Positions 48,264 through 56,620 of a stretch of DNA of 64,000 nt are shown piece by piece. The stretch comes from Pseudanabaena sp. FACHB-2040. GTDB lineage: Bacteria > Cyanobacteriota > Cyanobacteriia > Phormidesmidales > Phormidesmidaceae. The DNA is taken from assembly GCF_014696715.1 (NCBI RefSeq), contig NZ_JACJQO010000010.1, positions 62,001 through 126,000 of the forward strand, read 5' to 3'. Made by a program: the position numbers and the translations under genes. Every line of letters starts with the position of its first letter. Within the stretch, counting starts at the first letter, position 1. Under the pieces are notes generated by a model. It saw only the letters and a program-made list of their open reading frames with translations, made no database searches and was not told the DNA's origin.

Positions 48264-49967
48264 TCAGGAGGTGTAATTCTTGGGGTTCAGGGTGTCTTCG
48301 GCATATCGGTACTTAGCTCGCGATCGCTGCTCCTGTAAAAGTTGGCTTTCGTGCTGCTGAGCCTGCTCGACTAAGCGATCGATATCGTCTTTTTCAGCTT
48401 CAAACTCAGCCTGTAATGCGTGGATTTGCGCCTCCATGATCAGTCGCTTGCGCTCGATCTCATGCTGCTTGCGCTCGATGGCCTGTTGCCGGGCCACAGC
48501 CTCCGCCGCTGCCTGCGCCTCCTTTACTAGGCGGGCCGTGCCAGTAACAATGCCGTCTGGCCCCAGATAGACGTCCAGCATTTCGATCCCCTGACTCGTC
48601 ATGCGAAACTCTCGCACTTGGTTGGAGTGATGGGTGCCCCTAGACTTGAGCACAAACAGCAGGCGATTGCGCTCACCGTTGGTTTCCTGATCTCGCAGCA
48701 GCAACCAGGTATCCATCAGCGATGAAATCCCCACGTCAGTTGACTCTAGTGGCGTGCCGTCCGTTGTTAGATTGGTCAGCACAATACTAATCCCCTGAGC
48801 CTTGAGGAAATCCACTAGCCGCATCAAAAAAGACTGAATGTGATGGAACAGCCCGGCTGAGGTAAGGCTAGAAATAGGGTCAAAAATGACCATTTTTGGC
48901 TCAAAGTCCTGTACAAGCTGGCAAATCTTCACCAGATGCATTTCCAAGCCGTAAAATGTGGGCCGCAGGGCATGAAACTTTAACAGCCCTGACTGCTGGG
49001 GCGTCTCTAGATCCAGACCAATGGAGCGCATATTGCGAATGATCTGGTTGGCCGACTCCTCAAAAGCCACGTAGAGGCAGCGCTCTCCCCGACTGCAGCT
49101 AGCCGCCGCAAAGTGGCCACTGAGGGAGCTTTTGCCGGTTCCTGAGGTGCCCGAAATCAGCACGCTGCTGCCCCGGTAGATGCCTTTGCCGCCCAACATA
49201 CCATCTAGCCGTTTCACCCCGGTAGAAATGCGCTCTGAAGAGACTGTGTAGTTTAGCTCCACAGAGGTCAGAGGCAGCACCACAATGCCGTTGCTCTCGA
49301 TCAAGAAAGGGTACTCGTTAGAGCTGTGCTGCGAGCCTCGGTACTTGGCAATGTGCAGCCGCCGAGTCGAGAGATCCTGCTGGATGCGCTGGTCTAGAAC
49401 CATTACACAGTCAGAGACAAACTCTTCGATGCCGTGACGAGTCAGGCTATGGTCACCGCTTTCAGCCGTAATGATGGCAGTGACGCCTTTGGCCTTAAGC
49501 CAGAGAAATAGCCGCCGCAGTTCAGAGCGCACTAAGGCCGTATTTGAGAGATTGCCGAAGAGGGTTTCTAGCGTGTCGATCACGACCCGCTTGGCCTGGA
49601 TGCGGTCAATGGCGTAGCCAATCCGCACAAACAGAGCCTCTAAATCGTAGTCTCCGGTTTCTTCGATCTGAGTGCGTTCGATGTGGATGTAGTCAAGCGC
49701 GAGAAGCTTTTTGGCTACTAGAGTATCAACATCCCAGCCCAGGGAGGCCACGTTTTGGGCCAGCTCGTCAGTTGATTCTTCCAGGGAGATAAAAACGCCG
49801 GGTTCGTTGGCCTCTGCACCCCGCACCAAAAACTCCATTGCCATTAGAGTCTTGCCGCAGCCTGCCCGGCCGCAGATTAGCGTAGGGCGGCCCTGGGGCA
49901 ACCCGCCATAGGTGATTTCATCTAGGCCACGGATGCCGGTGGGGCATTTAGTGAGTTGTCTTTTCAA
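48264..49967 (-). CDS. KaiC-family double ATPase (KaiC2-like)
   Basis: A 567-aa tandem RecA-like ATPase. CI Walker A is GRAGCGKT (residues ~33-40) with catalytic EE in SLEES; CII Walker A is GTSGTGKSS (~270) with AFEES. Position of the KaiC phosphorylation pair reads ISS (Ser415, Ser416) in GISSLMDTW rather than the Ser-Thr of clock KaiC. The C-terminal 90 residues form a long charged coiled coil (IERKQHEIERKR and so on), unlike the short tail of clock KaiC. The start is TTG. It is 23 nt upstream of a KaiB-like gene. Confidence 0.9.
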   Translation of the reverse strand: MKRQLTKCPTGIRGLDEITYGGLPQGRPTLICGRAGCGKTLMAMEFLVRGAEANEPGVFISLEESTDELAQNVASLGWDVDTLVAKKLLALDYIHIERTQIEETGDYDLEALFVRIGYAIDRIQAKRVVIDTLETLFGNLSNTALVRSELRRLFLWLKAKGVTAIITAESGDHSLTRHGIEEFVSDCVMVLDQRIQQDLSTRRLHIAKYRGSQHSSNEYPFLIESNGIVVLPLTSVELNYTVSSERISTGVKRLDGMLGGKGIYRGSSVLISGTSGTGKSSLSGHFAAASCSRGERCLYVAFEESANQIIRNMRSIGLDLETPQQSGLLKFHALRPTFYGLEMHLVKICQLVQDFEPKMVIFDPISSLTSAGLFHHIQSFLMRLVDFLKAQGISIVLTNLTTDGTPLESTDVGISSLMDTWLLLRDQETNGERNRLLFVLKSRGTHHSNQVREFRMTSQGIEMLDVYLGPDGIVTGTARLVKEAQAAAEAVARQQAIERKQHEIERKRLIMEAQIHALQAEFEAEKDDIDRLVEQAQQHESQLLQEQRSRAKYRYAEDTLNPKNYTS

Positions 49968-50140
49968 GTCGTGTGAAGAGGATTAAACCATCTAATTTAC
50001 GCTATCAGTGAAAACGGCTATCGGGGGCTGGCTGAGTCAAAGCTTTAGACTTTTGACCGAATCTGCCTTTGGAATGTGTTAGCCCTTTGCCCAAACCCAA
50101 ACAATGGGAGCGAGAAGCATTGACGAATTTAGAAAACTAC

Positions 50141-50146
50141 AGGAGG
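50141..50146 (+). promoter_or_regulatory. Shine-Dalgarno AGGAGG that decides a start
   Basis: A full AGGAGG three nt before the ATG at 50150, which supports that ATG as the true start of the downstream membrane protein over the upstream open frame beginning at 50069. Confidence 0.6.
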
Positions 50147-50149
50147 ACT

Positions 50150-50845
50150 ATGGGACGTGGACAGGTGCTCTGGGGGATTTGGCTGGGCTTTATTGTCTAC
50201 GTTTTGGCAATAGCGCCGCCTCTGCCTGCCGATACGGTACAGCCGTTGCTGCAGCTACTAACGGGTCAAGTACCGCTGATCAACCCAGTGCTGATTTCCC
50301 TGTTTAGCCTGGTGGGAATCTGGCTGCTGATCTATAGCTGCCTGATTTTTCCCGATGGCAGAATGCAGCGGCTACCGGCTTGGGCCTTTATGCTAGCCTC
50401 GGTGGGAACAGGCGTTTTAGCACTGATTCCTTATCTGGCGCTGCGGCAGCCTAATCAGGAATTTTTGGGGCCAAAAGACGGCTGGCTGTCTCTGCTAGAG
50501 TCTCGATTTACGGCTGTTACTCTGGTTGTCAGCACGGTGGTTTTGCTGGCTTTTGCCCTGTTTTGGGGCGACTGGTCTGCTTACTTCTTTGAGTTTCAGC
50601 GCAATAAGTTTGTCCACGGCATGAGCCTGGCCTTTGTCTTGTTCTGTGTGCTCTTTCCCTATCCCACGTTGTTGAGCGACGATATGGCCCGGCGCGGTTT
50701 GACCAGCAACTCCTCACTCTTCTGGTGGGTAGCGCTGATCCCCTTATTTGGGCCATTGGCCTATCTGTGCCTGCGCCCGCCGCTACTGACCTTCCGGCGA
50801 TCGCAAAGTCCTGATCGCACCGCCGCTCTGTCCTCAAATCGCTAG
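50150..50845 (+). CDS. Conserved membrane protein, unknown function
   Basis: About 231 aa with six hydrophobic segments (GIWLGFIVYVLAIAPPLP, LISLFSLVGIWLLIYSCLIF and later ones). It begins MGRGQVLWGIWLGF. The motif IFPDGRMQRLPAWAF follows the second helix, and PYPTLLSDDMARRG is a likely loop. The family looks cyanobacterial; I cannot give a function. It is divergent from the kaiC-like gene. Confidence 0.72.
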   Translation: MGRGQVLWGIWLGFIVYVLAIAPPLPADTVQPLLQLLTGQVPLINPVLISLFSLVGIWLLIYSCLIFPDGRMQRLPAWAFMLASVGTGVLALIPYLALRQPNQEFLGPKDGWLSLLESRFTAVTLVVSTVVLLAFALFWGDWSAYFFEFQRNKFVHGMSLAFVLFCVLFPYPTLLSDDMARRGLTSNSSLFWWVALIPLFGPLAYLCLRPPLLTFRRSQSPDRTAALSSNR

Positions 50846-50905
50846 TGCGATCGCAAACAGCGGCAAGCTTCTAGATAGGTTAAAAGCCTTTATACTAGCG
50901 GGTGA

Positions 50906-51859
50906 TTGCTGTCGGATTTCAGGGACTGTCGCTTGCAACCGCTGCTGTCTATTGTCACTCCCACACTGGGCAACTTTTCCGACTACTGGCTAGAGCAGCT
51001 CTTGGCGGTTAAGGGAGATGTTCAGTTTGTGCTCGTGTACCCGCCTGGGGTGGCTCGGCGTGCGATCGCAGACCCCCGAGTCAAGTCCCTCATCAGTCCT
51101 TACAAGGGAGAAATGATGCAGCGTTTTTTAGCGTTGCTCAATGCTGACGGCCAATACGTCCTGGCTCTAGACGATGATGATTATGTGCACCCCGACGTAG
51201 TCACTCCCGTCGAAGCATACTTTGCTAAGTTCCCCCAAAGTTTGGGACTCCGGCTAATGCAGGCGCGCATCCCAGTCCAGGATCAGGAGGCGATCCGTCA
51301 GCCCTGGGGCACCATTCCCGATATTGCCGCCCTAGAGGTGGTTTCGCGGCGTGAGAGCGATCGGCAGACTACGCTTCAAGAAGTGCCAGTTGCGCCCCTG
51401 CAGCGCTCCTTTGACTGGCGCTACCTAATTTGGCCCTTCACTAAACGCACCGATGATCACGGCCCCCATATCGAGAACTTTAACAATAAGGTCTGGCGTA
51501 ACGACAAGGTGCAGCAGGTTCTGCCCGAGCTGTCTAAAGTAACGGTGCTCTGTGGTTCCTTGACTTGGATTCCTAACTGGGGCTTTGATCGCCTAATGGG
51601 ACTGTTTTTGCAGGCGGCTTTTTACCAAGAAGGAACGGTGGTAGGCCACTGGATGCCAGAACCGGCTCAAGTGCGGTTTATGGTGGGTGATCCGTCCCAA
51701 AAGCCGCCGCGCTTTCATGTGGTGTCAGACGCGCTGTTGGTCAAGGGCTTTCCCCAGTACGGCTACTTCTGGAATTTGTTTTTTAACAAGCTGTCCTACG
51801 TTCCCCGAATTTATGGAAAAATGCTGCGGCAGCGCGGCAAAAAGCACCCTGGCGCTTAA
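50906..51859 (+). CDS. Glycosyltransferase, GT-A type
   Basis: A 317-aa protein whose N-terminal LLSIVTPTLGNFSDYWLEQLL and YVLALDDDDYVHPDVVTP, with a DxD metal motif, fit a GT2-like GT-A fold. The C-terminal half (FDWRYLIWPFTKRTDDHGPH, then LVKGFPQYGYFWNLFFNK) is not a known domain to me. The TTG start at 50906 is uncertain; a later start near the conserved LLSIV is possible. It stands alone after the membrane protein gene (60-nt gap). Confidence 0.75.
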   Translation: MLSDFRDCRLQPLLSIVTPTLGNFSDYWLEQLLAVKGDVQFVLVYPPGVARRAIADPRVKSLISPYKGEMMQRFLALLNADGQYVLALDDDDYVHPDVVTPVEAYFAKFPQSLGLRLMQARIPVQDQEAIRQPWGTIPDIAALEVVSRRESDRQTTLQEVPVAPLQRSFDWRYLIWPFTKRTDDHGPHIENFNNKVWRNDKVQQVLPELSKVTVLCGSLTWIPNWGFDRLMGLFLQAAFYQEGTVVGHWMPEPAQVRFMVGDPSQKPPRFHVVSDALLVKGFPQYGYFWNLFFNKLSYVPRIYGKMLRQRGKKHPGA

Positions 51860-51872
51860 CCAGGTTTAGCCC

Positions 51873-52202
51873 AGGTCGCAGGGGAATAGCTCAGATGATG
51901 GCACTGGCACTGAACTCCAGAATAGACAGTAGCCCCGATATAGCCTGCCTCTGGCTGCCATAGATGCAGATGCCAGGACTGATCACACCCCATTGTCCCG
52001 AATTGGGGAATGATTTTGCCTTCCCTTAAGTCAGCTTAGGTCGCAGGGGAATAGCTCAGATGATGGCACTGGCACTGAACTCCAGAATAGACAGTAGCCC
52101 CGATATAGCCTGCCTCTGGCTGCCATAGATGCAGATGCCAGGACTGATCACACCCCATTGTCCCGAATTGGGGAATGATTTTGCCTTCCCTTAAGTCAGC
52201 TT
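51873..52202. repeat. 165-bp exact tandem duplication
   Basis: Copy 1 at 51873-52037 and copy 2 at 52038-52202 are identical by eye over all 165 bp. Copy 2 is the 3' end of the phosphopantetheinyl transferase gene; copy 1 continues beyond its stop. 165 bp is 55 codons, so the frame is kept, but the junction produces a TAA and ends the protein at 52036. Without the duplication the protein would read on through TWAKPG to a stop. Confidence 0.95.
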
Positions 52203-52905
52203 TTACATCAGACATAGATCGGGTCAACCCTTGGCCGGTGGCTTTTAGAAAGGCTTCTTTGCCGGTCCAATACTCAAAGAACTGGGCCTGGGCTGCTTCG
52301 GCCGGGATCTGCTCAAAAACCTGCAGTTCTTCTGCGGTGAGGCAGCGCTGAGCCATTTGCTGCAGATCTCTCAGGGGCCGCACCTGCTCAATATCGATGC
52401 CGATGGCGCGATCGCAACTCACCCCATACACCACCCAGTCCCCCGAGTGAGACAAGTTGAACTGCAGATCGGCCCGCTGTCCATCAATGCACAGGTGCGG
52501 CTTGCCCCTAGTTTCGTACTCAAATCCCAGCCCAGCGGGATCGCAGTTGACATAACGGCTTAAAAGCTGGCGCAGCCCGCCCCGGCTGAGCCCGTAGCGA
52601 ATGCGATCGCGCTCAAACACAAACCGATTCATGCGATCGCGCTCCTCTGGGGACAAGCAGCTGACCCAACCCTCTAAATAAGGCTCCAGCCCCTGCAGGT
52701 GTAGGTGCCAGATATGAAGCGTTCCGGCGGTTAAAGCAGAGGCAGCATCTGTACCTTTAGCAAGATTAGTCATCAAAACCGGGTCTACTACCATTACCGT
52801 TGCATCGTGCGCTGTTAAACCCTTAGCAGGGCAATCTATGGATGGGCCTGTCACCGCTGCCCTCCAATCTATAAGTGTCGTTAACTTGAGTAAAGGCGTG
52901 TTCAA
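52036..52905 (-). CDS. 4'-phosphopantetheinyl transferase (Sfp/HetI-type)
   Basis: A 289-aa enzyme attaching the phosphopantetheine arm of CoA to acyl- or peptidyl-carrier proteins. The motifs NLSHSGDWVVYGVSCDRAIGID and FEYWTGKEAFLKATGQG (quoted in part) are the conserved P1-P3 core of Sfp/HetI-type PPTases. The first 70 residues are extra to the family and a later start (VVDPVLMTN) is conceivable. The last five residues differ from the likely original end because of the tandem duplication. It serves fatty acid or secondary-metabolite synthases. Confidence 0.9.
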   Translation of the reverse strand: MNTPLLKLTTLIDWRAAVTGPSIDCPAKGLTAHDATVMVVDPVLMTNLAKGTDAASALTAGTLHIWHLHLQGLEPYLEGWVSCLSPEERDRMNRFVFERDRIRYGLSRGGLRQLLSRYVNCDPAGLGFEYETRGKPHLCIDGQRADLQFNLSHSGDWVVYGVSCDRAIGIDIEQVRPLRDLQQMAQRCLTAEELQVFEQIPAEAAQAQFFEYWTGKEAFLKATGQGLTRSMSDVKADLREGKIIPQFGTMGCDQSWHLHLWQPEAGYIGATVYSGVQCQCHHLSYSPAT

Positions 52906-52990
52906 TACGGCGCAGTCTCTTGAGCGAGGCTGATGCAGCTAGGCGGTAACGCCTCTGATTCATATTCATTAGTTGGATCACAAGTCAGGC

Positions 52991-54226
52991 ATGGTTTTAA
53001 GGCTAGATCCTACCGATACCCGCTCCTTTGAGCCCAGCGGCAAAAAGCCCCAAAGGCTCCACTTCTGCGTTCTGGGAGGCGGTTTTGGTGGCCTTTACAC
53101 AGCCCTGGCTCTACATCAGCGGCTAAAAAGCTATCCTACCCCCTGCCGCATCACCCTGGTTGAACCGCACGACCGCTTTACCTTCACTCCCTTGCTGTAC
53201 GAGCTGTTGACCCGGGAGTTGGGGCAGCAGGAAGTAGCGCCTACCTACTCTCAGCTCTTGGCCAAAACCTCCGTCAGGGTTCAAAAAGATTGGGTAGAGA
53301 GCATTAACCTGGCCCACCGTCGGGTTTACCTACGCCACGGCGAGCCGTTGACCTACGATTATCTGGTGGTGGCCTTAGGTAGCCGGCAGCGCACCTTTGC
53401 AACTCCCGGCGTCAAAAGCCACGCTCTGCCTTTCTCCAACTTAGAAGATGCCCGCAAGCTGGAGCAGCGGTTGACGGTTTTAGAACAGTCGCCCTTGCCG
53501 CTGATTCAGCTAGCGGTGGTGGGTGGTGGCCCTAGTGGGGTAGAACTGGCCTGCAAACTGGCGGATCGCTTAGGCCACCGAGGGCAGATTCACCTGCTAG
53601 ACCGCCGCTCGGCCCTGCTGCGAACTTACCCGATCCCAGTACAAAAGGCAGCCCTCAAGGCTCTTCGCTCCCGCCGCATCAAGATCCACCTTGATGCCGC
53701 AGTCGATGCGGTCGAAGCTCATCAGATGCGCTATCACCAGGGCGGTCAGCAGCAGATTCTAAATGCTGATTTGGTGCTGTGGGCTGTGGGCGCTAGCCCC
53801 TACCACTGGCCCAGCGTGGATGGGGTGCCTGCAACCGAGCGGGGGCAGTGCTTGGTCCGTCCAACCTTACAGCTGCCGGAGTACCCAGAGGTTTTTGTGT
53901 TGGGCGATATGGCAGCGATGCCTTGGGCAGATCGGGGCTATGCGCCGCTGACGGCTCAGGCCGCTTTTCAGGCGGCTCCGATCGTGGCTCATAATTTGTG
54001 GGCTGCGATCGCAAATCGCCCCCTCAAACCCTTCACCTATCACCACCTAGGCACCATGCTCACTCTAGGCCAAAATAACGCCGTAGTCTGCGGCTTTGGC
54101 CTAACGCTAACGGGCTGGCTGGGTAGCTTAGTGCGCCGCTGGGCGTACTGGTTTAGAATGCCGACCTGGCGGCACCGCTGGCAAGTGTTGCTCCATGCTT
54201 TGCGGGGATCAAAGGGTTCTCTCTAA
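52991..54226 (+). CDS. Type II NAD(P)H dehydrogenase, NdbB/NDC1-like
   Basis: About 411 aa, two-dinucleotide-binding flavoprotein. FCVLGGGFGGLYTAL binds FAD and LAVVGGGPSGVELACKLADR binds NAD(P)H. TFTPLLYELLTRELGQQEVAP and LWAVGASPYHW with LGDMAAMP are the NDH-2 fingerprints; GTMLTLGQNNAVV is shared with NDC1/NdbB, the demethylphylloquinone reductases. A membrane-facing amphipathic helix at the C-terminus (LVRRWAYWFRMPTWRHRW) is present. It probably reduces a quinone at the thylakoid or plasma membrane. ATG at 52991 is preferred to a TTG at 52973. Confidence 0.85.
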   Translation: MVLRLDPTDTRSFEPSGKKPQRLHFCVLGGGFGGLYTALALHQRLKSYPTPCRITLVEPHDRFTFTPLLYELLTRELGQQEVAPTYSQLLAKTSVRVQKDWVESINLAHRRVYLRHGEPLTYDYLVVALGSRQRTFATPGVKSHALPFSNLEDARKLEQRLTVLEQSPLPLIQLAVVGGGPSGVELACKLADRLGHRGQIHLLDRRSALLRTYPIPVQKAALKALRSRRIKIHLDAAVDAVEAHQMRYHQGGQQQILNADLVLWAVGASPYHWPSVDGVPATERGQCLVRPTLQLPEYPEVFVLGDMAAMPWADRGYAPLTAQAAFQAAPIVAHNLWAAIANRPLKPFTYHHLGTMLTLGQNNAVVCGFGLTLTGWLGSLVRRWAYWFRMPTWRHRWQVLLHALRGSKGSL

Positions 54227-54334
54227 ACTTTCCAGATCTGCCAGTTCGCTAGACGGGAAACGCGGCAGCTAGGAAGGTGCGATCGCAGTTCCCTCAAACC
54301 CGAGTGCGACAGGCAATAGGGTTTAATGTTCGAT

Positions 54335-54364
54335 ATTGAGAGAGTGCGATCGCACTCTCTCAAT
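54335..54364. terminator. HIP1-centred 30-bp perfect palindrome
   Basis: Symmetric from ATTGAGAGAGT outward through GCGATCGC to its mirror. A fold with 15 bp stem would form; it lies 109 nt after the NdbB-like stop and 75 nt before the channel gene. No T-tract, so terminator or regulatory stem are both possible. Confidence 0.55.
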
Positions 54365-54439
54365 CAACCAGCGATAGACTTCAGGTTGCCTGCCGCTGTT
54401 GATTGAATCCTTACTTGGTGAACTGCCAACCCTACAGAT

Positions 54440-55504
54440 GTGATGAGAAAAAGAAACGGCCGCCTGAGATTAAGATTGGGGTTTATCGCCGTTGTCTTAT
54501 TCTTAGTTGGCTTAATCCTCTCGCTTCTGTGGAGCGAAGGGGCCTTCACCTCAAGAAGGATTGTTTGGGAAGTCCTAGAAGACGCCATCATCACGCTGAT
54601 GGGCGAGTATCCAGATAAGCCCGAGACGATTGCCGGACGGGTTATCCAACTGCTGCTTTTAGTCTTTGGAACCCTTGCTTTTGGAGCAATTGTCGGCAGG
54701 GTTTCATCCTTTTTTGTCACGCGTGCCCTTCACCGAAAAGAAGCTGTGAAGCATTTCAACGATCACATCATTATCTGCAACTGGAATGAAAAGGCACCCG
54801 CTATCGTCCACCAGCTGCTTGAAGCAAATAAGGGACATCCTAGAGATATCGTGGTGATTTCCGCTTCAGAAGTTGAAGACCGCAGCGACCTTGAGGAGCG
54901 AGACGAGGTTCACTTCATCCAGGCCGATCCCACCCATCACGCCACGCTAGAAAGGCTGCAAGCCTCCCAGGCAAAAGCCGTTATTTTGCTAGCTGATGAA
55001 GAAAGCGAAGGCCCCGATGAGAAAAATGCCCTGATTGCCCTGGCAATTAAACACCTCGAACAGATACCAGGGCATCAAAAAGACATTCATGTTGTCGGAG
55101 AACTGGTGAAATTAGATCGCCGCCGGCACCTAAAGGAAGCGGGTGTAGATGAACTGATTTCGGCCCGAGACTACAGCTCAGGAATCATCGCTCAGAGCGC
55201 TGTGTTTAAGAACATGTCGGTTGTCTACCAGCAGCTCCTCACCTACTCAGACGACTCAAACGAATTTTATTTCATTGCGCCAGGGAGGTACCCAGAGCAT
55301 CTCCAGGGCAGAACTTTTGCAGAGCTGAGTCGTTGGATCAGTGGGTACAGCGCCTGCCATGCCGATAACCCTCTGCTGCTAGTTGGAGTCAAGCTGGGCA
55401 ATGGCGAAATCCTTTTGAATCCCAAGCAAAGCCACTTTGAGCGGCTAGCCGCAGTAGATTCGTTGATTGTGATGGCATTTCGCAATGTGGAGCGAATCGT
55501 TTAG
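54440..55504 (+). CDS. Potassium-channel/RCK-type protein with unusual filter
   Basis: A 354-aa protein. Two transmembrane helices (LGFIAVVLFLVGLILSLLW and LLLLVFGTLAFGAIV) bracket a pore loop AIITLMGEYPDKPET. The usual K+ filter TVGYGD is replaced by TLMGEYPD, similar to the CASTOR/POLLUX-type variant. Then a TrkA-N/RCK domain follows (HIIICNWNEKAPAIVHQLLE), and a second RCK-like half. It most likely forms a ligand- or nucleotide-gated ion channel; ion selectivity cannot be told. Confidence 0.75.
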   Translation: MMRKRNGRLRLRLGFIAVVLFLVGLILSLLWSEGAFTSRRIVWEVLEDAIITLMGEYPDKPETIAGRVIQLLLLVFGTLAFGAIVGRVSSFFVTRALHRKEAVKHFNDHIIICNWNEKAPAIVHQLLEANKGHPRDIVVISASEVEDRSDLEERDEVHFIQADPTHHATLERLQASQAKAVILLADEESEGPDEKNALIALAIKHLEQIPGHQKDIHVVGELVKLDRRRHLKEAGVDELISARDYSSGIIAQSAVFKNMSVVYQQLLTYSDDSNEFYFIAPGRYPEHLQGRTFAELSRWISGYSACHADNPLLLVGVKLGNGEILLNPKQSHFERLAAVDSLIVMAFRNVERIV

Positions 55505-55520
55505 AAGTGGCTACTGCGCT

Positions 55521-56117
55521 TTAAACTTGGGCGGGGGAAAGCATCAGCAGTGAATTAATGTAGCGCAGCACTAAATATTTTTGCTTGTCTGGATCAAATT
55601 GAGCTGGATTTACAACAAATCCGGTGCCAATTCCATCTATGAAGGCAATCAGTGCATTGGCCTCAAGGCTCAGGTCAAGGTCTTCTCGAATTAGCTTTGC
55701 TGCCTGCAAAGCCTTCAACTCCTTTTCAAGGATCTCGTGGAGTTGGGCATAGCGGCGGCGATGCTCAGCCATCAGATGTTCTCGCCCTACGGCATAGCCT
55801 AGAAACGCAATCCATACACTCCAACCGTCCTCATCGCCGGGTTCAAGCGGGAGCGGAGAGAAAACCAGTTGCCTGAGGCGATCGAGTCCTTCGTAGCCCT
55901 GCGTGCAGGTCTGCATATGGTTAATTGTCCTTTCGATCACCCGATCCAAAGCAAAGAGCATGAGGTCATCCTTGTCTCGGAAGTAGTGGGTTACAACGCC
56001 CGTTGTCGAACCAAGCTCTTGGGCAATGGCCCGCATAGTGGTGCGGTCTAGGCCCTCGCGGACAATGACCCGCCAGGCAGCTTCAGAAACTTCAAGACGG
56101 CGATCGGCATGGCTCAT
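55521..56117 (-). CDS. TetR family transcriptional regulator
   Basis: A 198-aa TetR regulator. HTH: TTMRAIAQELGSTTGVVTHYF, with RDKDDLMLFAL following. The open frame begins at 56153; the ATG at 56117 gives the typical N-terminus MSHADRRLEVSEAAWRVI. The 17-bp-arm dyad at 56169-56209 lies in the intergenic region toward the divergent SMR transporter, so it most likely represses both itself and that unit; the ligand is unknown. Confidence 0.88.
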   Translation of the reverse strand: MSHADRRLEVSEAAWRVIVREGLDRTTMRAIAQELGSTTGVVTHYFRDKDDLMLFALDRVIERTINHMQTCTQGYEGLDRLRQLVFSPLPLEPGDEDGWSVWIAFLGYAVGREHLMAEHRRRYAQLHEILEKELKALQAAKLIREDLDLSLEANALIAFIDGIGTGFVVNPAQFDPDKQKYLVLRYINSLLMLSPAQV

Positions 56118-56168
56118 CAGTTTTGACAACGCTCTCGGCCTGCAGGCAAACATTACTGTTGACAGATT

Positions 56169-56209
56169 ATCACAACGGTTGTTATAAGTTGCATAACAAC
56201 CGTTGTGAT
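56169..56209. promoter_or_regulatory. TetR operator-like dyad, 17-bp perfect arms
   Basis: Arms ATCACAACGGTTGTTAT (56169-56185) and ATAACAACCGTTGTGAT (56193-56209) are exact reverse complements with a 7-nt centre. Each arm holds an 11-nt near-palindrome (ACAACGGTTGT, ACAACCGTTGT), so two dimers may bind. It lies between the TetR start and the SMR gene start. Confidence 0.8.
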
Positions 56210-56251
56210 GTAACGGTGTTCAGAAAAAACGTGGATTGGAGATAGCTGCCC

Positions 56252-56608
56252 ATGGTGCAACACCTTTGGGGTCATTGGCTGCTGGTCGGGATGGGGGCTC
56301 TCAGTACCGGCATAGCCAACGTCTTGTTGAAAAAGTCCCGGCTGGTCGCCACCGATCCTGGGCTGCTCGCGCTGGTTTCGTCCCCCTGGTTTATAGGGGC
56401 TTTGTTTTTTTACTGTCTCGATCTGTTGCTGTTTGCAAAAGCGCTGGACCGCCTGCCGGTTGCGATCGCACTGCCCGTCTTTTTTGGCATCATGCTGAGC
56501 GCGGTTCTGGTGCTTTCAAACGTGTTTCTAGCCGAGCGCCTAACGGCAAATCAGCTGGTTGCTTTGGGCCTGATTAGCGCCGGCATTGTCATCATGTCTC
56601 AAAAATAG
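56252..56608 (+). CDS. SMR/EamA-type small transporter
   Basis: A 118-aa membrane protein with four helices, as in small multidrug resistance transporters (LLKKSRLVATDPGLLALVSS, then LPVAIALPVFFGIMLSAVLV and FLAERLTANQLVALGLI). The essential Glu of EmrE (near residue 14 there) is not clear: the first helix has GMGALSTGIANVL, so the drug-export function is uncertain. It is divergent from TetR and 12 nt ahead of a glutathione S-transferase gene. Confidence 0.8.
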   Translation: MVQHLWGHWLLVGMGALSTGIANVLLKKSRLVATDPGLLALVSSPWFIGALFFYCLDLLLFAKALDRLPVAIALPVFFGIMLSAVLVLSNVFLAERLTANQLVALGLISAGIVIMSQK

Positions 56609-56620
56609 GAGAAACCAAGG

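Noticed and set aside
51880-51900. A tRNA-like motif GGGGAATAGCTCAG in both copies of the 165-bp repeat.
   Set aside because: It is the reverse of PPTase coding sequence; no acceptor stem or anticodon arm can be formed around it.
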